Shown: positions 25,022 to 29,630 of the stretch, one piece after another
How positions within the stretch are numbered: position 1 is the first letter of the stretch
Layout of the letters: each line of letters begins with the position of its first letter
NCBI GenBank assembly: GCA_021742025.1
Contig: JAIOWT010000003.1
Coordinates: forward strand, 1-29,630
Reading direction: 5' to 3'
Origin: Candidatus Nanopelagicales bacterium
GTDB lineage: Bacteria > Actinomycetota > Actinomycetes > S36-B12 > UBA5976
DNA: 29,630 nt
The notes under the pieces: model-generated
Told to the model about the DNA's origin: nothing
Database searches by the model: none
The model's input: only the letters and a program-made list of their open reading frames with translations
Made by a program: the position numbers and the translations under genes

Positions 25022-26050
25022 ATGTTTTCCCGAAAGTTTGTAACTGCCTTAACGCTTAGTTTTTCCGTTCTACTATCAGCTTGCGCTAGCGAAACTGCCG
25101 CCACCCCGGACTCATCAAGCAGTTCTATTGATGAACAAGGTGCAATAACCCTGTATTCCGGTCGTTCTGAAGATCTGATCTCACCACTTCTCGACGTGTT
25201 TACTGCCGAGACTGGCATCTCGGTAAATGTTCGCTATGGCGATTCATCCGAAATGGCAGCAACGATTCTTGAAGAGGGCAATAACACCAAGGCTGATGTT
25301 TTCCTTTCCCAAGATGCAGGCGCTCTAGGCGCTGTCAGTGGCCAGGGCAAAACTTACACACTTCCCCAAGAAGTGTTGGATTTGGTGCCTGCGAAATACC
25401 GCGCCCAAGATGGCTCGTGGGTTGGAGTATCGGGTCGTGCCAGAGTTCTGGCATACAACCCTGATCAAGTAACGGATTTACCAAAATCAGTTTTTGATCT
25501 TGCTGATCCAGGCTGGAAGGGTCGCATTGCGATTGCGCCAACAAATGCATCATTCCAATCATTCGTTACTGGGATGCGAGTAACCGAAGGTGACGAAAAG
25601 ACTGCAGCATTTCTGTCTGCAATGAAAGATAATGCCGTTCTCTACGAAAAGAACGGTCAGATACTAGATGCTGTTGAAAGCGGCGAAGTAGCAGCCGGAT
25701 TACTAAATCATTACTACTGGTTTGAAAAAGCAGCAGAGATAGGTCCTGAAAACATAAATTCTAAAATGACTTGGTTTTCCGATGGCGATGCTGGCAACTT
25801 GGTTAACGTTTCTGGAGTTTCACTGCTTTCAGAAAATCCCGACGCTTTAGTTTTTGCTTCATGGTTGCTGGCTGAAACAGCACAGAAGTATTTTCTGGAA
25901 AACACTTTTGAGTATTCGTTAACTTCTGATGTCGCTCCCGATCCAACTTTGCCAAAGCTAAGTGAGATCAACAGTCCAGAAATCGATTTGTCAGATCTGG
26001 CAACACTCGATCAGACCCTTGAGTTACTTTCCCAAGCAGGTCTAATCTGA
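25022..26050 (+). CDS. fbpA: Ferric iron-type ABC transporter substrate-binding lipoprotein (FbpA/FutA family)
   Basis: This extracytoplasmic binding protein of 342 residues has a lipoprotein signal with lipobox LSAC (Cys21). The mature part is a type II periplasmic-binding fold of the iron(III) family: ITLYSGRSEDLISPLLDVF at its start, KADVFLSQDAGALGAV, GVSGRARVLAYNP, and LLNHYYWFEKA with the paired Tyr expected to coordinate Fe3+. The last part has DGDAGNLVNVSGVSLL. Iron as the ligand is inferred from the family; related proteins bind other oxyanions or thiamine. The start has GGAG four bases upstream. A strong promoter with two operator-like dyads precedes it, and a hairpin follows. Confidence 0.88.
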   Translation: MFSRKFVTALTLSFSVLLSACASETAATPDSSSSSIDEQGAITLYSGRSEDLISPLLDVFTAETGISVNVRYGDSSEMAATILEEGNNTKADVFLSQDAGALGAVSGQGKTYTLPQEVLDLVPAKYRAQDGSWVGVSGRARVLAYNPDQVTDLPKSVFDLADPGWKGRIAIAPTNASFQSFVTGMRVTEGDEKTAAFLSAMKDNAVLYEKNGQILDAVESGEVAAGLLNHYYWFEKAAEIGPENINSKMTWFSDGDAGNLVNVSGVSLLSENPDALVFASWLLAETAQKYFLENTFEYSLTSDVAPDPTLPKLSEINSPEIDLSDLATLDQTLELLSQAGLI

Positions 26051-26069
26051 CATCCAGATCCAACCAGAG

Positions 26070-26099
26070 GCCACCACTACAAATTTTAGTAGTGGTGGC
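26070..26099 (+). other. Strong hairpin between fbpA and fbpB
   Basis: GCCACCACTAC (26070-26080) and GTAGTGGTGGC (26089-26099) form a perfect 11-bp stem with an eight-base loop. The following sequence ATTTGGCGTTTTTG is not a proper U-run, so partial termination or mRNA protection is more likely than full termination. The right arm contains the GTG at 26092, the first conventional start of the permease gene. Confidence 0.88.
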
Positions 26100-27621
26100 A
26101 TTTGGCGTTTTTGTTTCAGTCTTGCCACTCTTCTACATCCTGTTGCGCTCGGCCCAAATTGGAGTCAGCGAACTAGTTGACAATTTAGTGCGCGCACGAA
26201 CCCTAGAACTGATTTACAACTCGCTGTCTCTAACTCTTGCGGTTTGCGTAACTGCGATGTCAATCGGAACTGCTCAGGCCTGGTTGAGTTTTCGATCGGA
26301 TTTAGCTTTCCGCAGGTTCTTTCAAGTTGTTGCAATCCTTCCATTGGCAATGCCTTCCTACGTCTTGGCATACGCCTGGCTTTCGGTTTCATCAGGAATC
26401 TCAGGATTCTTTGGATCATGGTTAGTTCTCAGTATCAGCACCACGCCGTATGTTTTTTTAGCAGTCTCGGCAGCTTTTAATCGACATAGTGGCGCCGGCG
26501 AGGAAGTTGCCCGCACGCTTGGACGAAGCCAATTAAGTGTTGCCAGAACTATTACCTGGCCCGCCATTCGTAATGCAGTGTTCGGCTCTGGTCTGCTTGT
26601 GGCTCTTTATACCCTGAGTGATTTCGGTGCCGTTTCTCTGATGCGATTCGATACGTTCACTCGAGCTATCTACAACGCTTACCGAGCCAGTTTTGATCGC
26701 AACACGGCCGCCGCTCTGGCCCTTATCCTTATTGCCCTGACTATAGTTCTGATTCGCATTGAGAGTAGATCTGGCTCATTAACAACCGTTCGGTCATCGG
26801 GTCAGTACCGAGCAATGCAAACCAAACTCGGCAACTGGCAAAGCGGAGCGCAAGTTTTGCTTTTTTCGTGGTTTGTAATTGGTGTGCTCGTACCAATTGT
26901 TAGCATCTTTTACTGGACCTTGATAGGGCAATCCAAATCAAACTTGAGTGAAATCTCTCGAGCCTTCGTTAATACAATTAGCTACGGACTTACCGGTGGA
27001 TTCCTTGTTGCATTCGTTGGTCTAGCGGTAGCGATCTTGGTAGTTAGATACCAAAGTAAATATTCGATCAAAGTTGAGAAAACAATTCTGATTACGCATG
27101 CGCTTCCCGGAGTGGTAGTTGCACTTTCCTTTGTCTTCTTAGTCAACCAATCTGTCCCACGTCTTTACCAAACCAGTGCTTTAGTACTACTCGCCTACCT
27201 TGCCTTGTTTTTACCTAATGCCGTTGCAGTTTTAAAGGTGCCAATCTCGCAAGTGCCAACTGGAATTGAAGAAGTTTCGCGGACCCTAGGAAGTACGCAA
27301 TTTCAAACGCTTCGACGCGTTGTTATTCCAGCCGCGGCTCCTGGAATCTTAAGCGCTACCGCGTTTGTTGCCCTTACGGTAATCAAGGAATTGCCCGCAA
27401 CTCTAATTCTTCGCCCAACTGGGATTGAGACTCTGGCAACTCGGTTATGGTCAGCCACTTCGGTAGGCGCATTTAGCGCTGCTGCCCCGTATGCGTTGCT
27501 CTTAGTGCTGGTCGCGGGCATTCCTGCCCTCTTCGTTAATCGTGAAATCCGCACTACGCAGAACCGAAGTAACCTAGTAACAGAGGAATCTATTGAGATT
27601 AGTGAAAGTGGGGTGCGATAA
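26092..27621 (+). CDS. fbpB: Ferric iron-type ABC transporter permease (FbpB family)
   Basis: This permease of the iron(III) importer family has 509 residues from GTG 26092. Two homologous membrane halves each carry an EAA loop: GAGEEVARTLGRSQLSVARTI (about 134-154, in pieces) and GIEEVSRTLGSTQFQTLRRV (391-410). About twelve membrane segments are expected, as in fused FbpB proteins. The frame is open upstream to 26023 with no ATG, GTG or TTG, but a CTG at 26047 overlaps the fbpA stop as CTGA and has AGCAGG six bases before it. Starting there adds 15 residues, TSRSNQRPPLQILV, which look like a normal positively charged lead-in to the first helix. GTG 26092 has no ribosome site and lies in a stem. 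The CTG start is therefore a serious alternative. Confidence 0.88.
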   Translation: MVAFGVFVSVLPLFYILLRSAQIGVSELVDNLVRARTLELIYNSLSLTLAVCVTAMSIGTAQAWLSFRSDLAFRRFFQVVAILPLAMPSYVLAYAWLSVSSGISGFFGSWLVLSISTTPYVFLAVSAAFNRHSGAGEEVARTLGRSQLSVARTITWPAIRNAVFGSGLLVALYTLSDFGAVSLMRFDTFTRAIYNAYRASFDRNTAAALALILIALTIVLIRIESRSGSLTTVRSSGQYRAMQTKLGNWQSGAQVLLFSWFVIGVLVPIVSIFYWTLIGQSKSNLSEISRAFVNTISYGLTGGFLVAFVGLAVAILVVRYQSKYSIKVEKTILITHALPGVVVALSFVFLVNQSVPRLYQTSALVLLAYLALFLPNAVAVLKVPISQVPTGIEEVSRTLGSTQFQTLRRVVIPAAAPGILSATAFVALTVIKELPATLILRPTGIETLATRLWSATSVGAFSAAAPYALLLVLVAGIPALFVNREIRTTQNRSNLVTEESIEISESGVR

Positions 27622-28653
27622 ATGTCAGAAAAAGTGCGGCTCACTAATGTCTCAAAGTCTTTTGGCAACGTATCGGTACTTCACGATGTTTCATTCTCAG
27701 TCAAAGGCGGTTCACTCTTAACAATTTTGGGTGCCTCTGGTGGTGGCAAGACCACTTTGCTGCGCCTAATAGCTGGGTTTGATTCGGTAGATTCTGGAAC
27801 AATCACCATGAATGGCCGAGAGGTTTCTTCCGAAGCTTTGTCACTTCCTCCGGAAAAGCGCAATGTTGGATTCGTGCCTCAGGATTCTGCCCTCTTCCCG
27901 CATTTAACTGTTGCGAAGAACATTGCTTATGGCCTTTCACACTTGAAGACTGGGGCAAGAGATGCCAAAGTTTCAGAACTTGTTGAACTAATTGGAATGG
28001 GTGACCAGAGAGATTCGCTACCAGACACACTCTCGGGTGGACAGCGCCAACGAGTAGCCATAGCTCGAGCCTTAGCGCCGAACCCAGATGTCATATTGCT
28101 TGATGAACCATTTGCTGCACTAGATGCACAATTGCGATCAAAGCTTCGGGAAGATGTCAGGGCAATTCTTCGGGTAGCCAATGCGACCGCGATTCTGGTA
28201 ACTCATGATCAAGAGGAAGCGCTATCCATCGCAGATCAAGTTGCGATTTTGCGAGATGGAACTGTGGCTCAGATTGGTAGTCCAAGGTCCATTTACTCGC
28301 AACCAGTTGATGTAGCGCTTGCTAAATTCTTAGGTGATGCAGTAGTTATTCCTGGCGTTGTCATATCTGGAAAAGTTAGCACTGAACTTGGCGATCTAAT
28401 TCCAAATGTTGCTCAACCAGAAGGCACAAAAGGGCAAGTTGCTATCCGTCCCGAGAATCTATATTTGCAGCCTGATCCAAAGGGTTTAGCTACTGTTATT
28501 GGGCGACAATTCTTTGGTCATGACGCTTTAGTAGAAGTTAAAACCGCGGCGGGATCCGTTAAGGCTCGAACCTCAGGTCCAATATCTCCTGAAGTCGGAA
28601 TGCCAGTAACTGTTTGGGTCAGGGGATCAGTTAACTTCTACCCTGCTGGCTAA
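27622..28653 (+). CDS. fbpC: Ferric iron-type ABC transporter ATP-binding protein (FbpC family)
   Basis: This is the cytoplasmic ATPase of the same importer, 343 residues. It has Walker A GASGGGKTT (37-45), Q-loop VPQDSALFPHLTV, signature LSGGQRQRVAIARAL (137-151), Walker B VILLDEPFAALDAQLR (157-172), H-loop THDQEEAL, and a C-terminal TOBE-like domain (about 245-343). FPHLTV and FAALDAQLR are typical of the iron/spermidine/maltose ATPase group. The ATG follows the fbpB stop directly (TAAATG). Its last 27 bases overlap the convergent EamA-family gene. No terminator is seen after it. Confidence 0.92.
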   Translation: MSEKVRLTNVSKSFGNVSVLHDVSFSVKGGSLLTILGASGGGKTTLLRLIAGFDSVDSGTITMNGREVSSEALSLPPEKRNVGFVPQDSALFPHLTVAKNIAYGLSHLKTGARDAKVSELVELIGMGDQRDSLPDTLSGGQRQRVAIARALAPNPDVILLDEPFAALDAQLRSKLREDVRAILRVANATAILVTHDQEEALSIADQVAILRDGTVAQIGSPRSIYSQPVDVALAKFLGDAVVIPGVVISGKVSTELGDLIPNVAQPEGTKGQVAIRPENLYLQPDPKGLATVIGRQFFGHDALVEVKTAAGSVKARTSGPISPEVGMPVTVWVRGSVNFYPAG

Positions 28654-29523
28654 TCGCACTCTTTGGGTAATTGCCACACAAACCAAAACAACGCTGGCTG
28701 CTATAAGCGTTTGACCAGTAACCACTTCGCCAAGTAGTAATGCTGACCAAAGTAGAGTCAAAAGCGACTGCACCAGCTGAATTTGCGAGCCTCGTGCGAC
28801 ACCAAGCTCTGACAGCCCTCGATACCAAGCAAAGAATCCAAAGTACATGGAACCAAATGCTGTGAATAGGAATGCAAGGAACGAAACAGGTGTTACGACG
28901 TGATCTTCTCGACCCAACCATAGTGAAATCACAAAATACGGTAGTGATATCGGCAAGGAAAGCACAACGCACCATGAAACAACCTGCCAGCCCGGCATAA
29001 CTTTGCTAAGAATTGCACCTTCGGCATATCCAATCGCAGCTGCAATCACAGCGCCAATCAAAAACAAATCTGCCTTAAGTGAGCTACCTTCCTGACCACC
29101 GTTTAGCCAGGCATAAACAACTAATGTGAAAGTGCCAACGAGAGCTGCCGCCCAAAAAGCTTTCGGCACTTTCTCGTGCAACCTAAAGATTGCTAGTACA
29201 GCAGTTGCAAGTGGTAAGCCAGCAGTGATAACTGCAGCATGCGCACTTGTAGTTTCCTGCAATGCCAGAGTGGTAAGAATCGGCCAACCAACAACGATTC
29301 CACCTGCGGTAACTAGCAAGGGAGTAATAAGTTTTCGCTCTGGAAACTTAACTCTGGCTCGCCTCAGCAGAATCAAAGCCAACATTCCAGCCAGTGCTGC
29401 TCGCCCAAAGGTAAGAGTCCATGGTGAGAAGCCAGGAAGCGCTAGTTTCACCATTGGCAAGGTGAACGAAAAAATCAATACTCCGAGAAAGGCATAACCG
29501 ATACCACGGACATTACTAGGCAT
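28627..29523 (-). CDS. EamA/DMT-superfamily transporter
   Basis: This 298-residue membrane protein has ten predicted helices in two EamA repeats. The first starts at GYAFLGVLIFSFTLPMVKLAL and the second around LIGAVIAAAIGYAEGAILSK. FGRAALAGMLALILL and GVARGSQIQLVQSLLTLLWSALLLGE are typical of drug/metabolite exporters. The substrate is unknown. ATG 29523 lacks a ribosome site and has TAGTCT six bases upstream. It is divergent from the gene starting at 29557, with 33 bases between starts. Its 3' end overlaps fbpC by 27 bases on the opposite strand. Confidence 0.88.
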   Translation of the reverse strand: MPSNVRGIGYAFLGVLIFSFTLPMVKLALPGFSPWTLTFGRAALAGMLALILLRRARVKFPERKLITPLLVTAGGIVVGWPILTTLALQETTSAHAAVITAGLPLATAVLAIFRLHEKVPKAFWAAALVGTFTLVVYAWLNGGQEGSSLKADLFLIGAVIAAAIGYAEGAILSKVMPGWQVVSWCVVLSLPISLPYFVISLWLGREDHVVTPVSFLAFLFTAFGSMYFGFFAWYRGLSELGVARGSQIQLVQSLLTLLWSALLLGEVVTGQTLIAASVVLVCVAITQRVRLASRVEVN

Positions 29524-29529
29524 GAGTTC

Positions 29530-29535
29530 AGACTA
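29530..29535 (-). promoter_or_regulatory. Putative -10 for leaderless EamA transporter transcript
   Basis: TAGTCT (TANNNT) is followed by six bases and the ATG at 29523. It lies six bases from an opposing TAGGTT that would serve the divergent gene. Confidence 0.5.
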
Positions 29536-29541
29536 GTGCGA

Positions 29542-29547
29542 TAGGTT
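29542..29547 (+). promoter_or_regulatory. Putative -10 for the divergent gene at 29557
   Basis: TAGGTT is followed by nine bases and ATG 29557, which would give a leader of two or three bases at most. No ribosome site is present. Confidence 0.4.
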
Positions 29548-29556
29548 TAACGAACT

Positions 29557-29630
29557 ATGAACACTGTTGCCAGCGATTGGAATGTAGCACGTCGCCAAAT
29601 TGTTGGAAATGCAGCCAGCATTGGCTTTGC
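29557..29630 (+). CDS. Start of a gene cut by the window edge, possibly AzlC-family
   Basis: An open frame begins with ATG 29557 and runs to the end of the window (24 full codons: MNTVASDWNV, then ARRQIVGNAASIGF). The lack of stops, the divergent placement and a -10-like element support a real gene. The segment RRQIVGNAASIGFA is reminiscent of the N-terminus of AzlC branched-chain amino acid exporters, but this is too short to be sure. Confidence 0.5.
   Translation, partial: MNTVASDWNVARRQIVGNAASIGF

Overview
The window reads as a chromosomal segment of a small-genome, moderate-GC actinobacterium, most like the freshwater planktonic acI/Nanopelagicales type. This assignment is an inference. 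It rests on a ClgR regulator next to cinA and pgsA, RNase J followed by dapA and thyX, a flavin-dependent ThyX, parA inside an xerD-scpA-scpB-rluB cluster, a Der GTPase with an acidic N-terminal extension, very tight packing with many 1-8 base overlaps, and frequent GTG starts. No stretch longer than about 165 bases lacks a gene. I see no rRNA, tRNA, CRISPR array, prophage or insertion sequence.

Layout. 1-1030 (-): 5' part of polA, divergent from a hotdog thioesterase and a DUF554 membrane protein (+). A bidirectional terminator at 2232-2269 separates these from a complete livKHMGF branched-chain amino acid ABC transporter operon (-, 7429 to 2279). 9750-7593 (-): cmk-der. 15714-9805 (-): xerD, parA, scpA, scpB, rluB, aroH, tyrA, a chromosome-segregation and condensin cluster followed by chorismate-to-tyrosine genes. 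21468-15785 (-): ftsK, rimO, pgsA, cinA/pncC, clgR. 24875-21552 (-): thyX, dapA, rnj. 25022-28653 (+): a three-gene ferric-iron-type ABC transporter. 28627-29523 (-): an EamA/DMT transporter, divergent from the first codons of a further + strand gene at 29557.

Functional themes. The genes cover DNA replication, segregation and division (polA, xerD, parA, scpAB, ftsK), ribosome and RNA maturation (der, rluB, rimO, rnj), nucleotide and amino acid synthesis (cmk, thyX, aroH, tyrA, dapA), and nutrient uptake (liv, iron).

The most interesting signals are regulatory. (1) Many starts lack a Shine-Dalgarno but have a TANNNT -10 hexamer exactly 6-7 bases upstream of the start codon, the known actinobacterial leaderless-mRNA layout. 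(2) The iron transporter has a near-consensus promoter (TTGACA-17-TACCTT) whose -10 lies inside one copy of a 16-bp dyad, with a perfect second copy 28 bp downstream. (3) Both ABC transporter operons carry a strong hairpin directly after the binding-protein gene. In the iron operon the permease gene may start with CTG in a CTGA overlap. (4) Short tandem duplications lie in the polA linker and across the tyrA stop codon.
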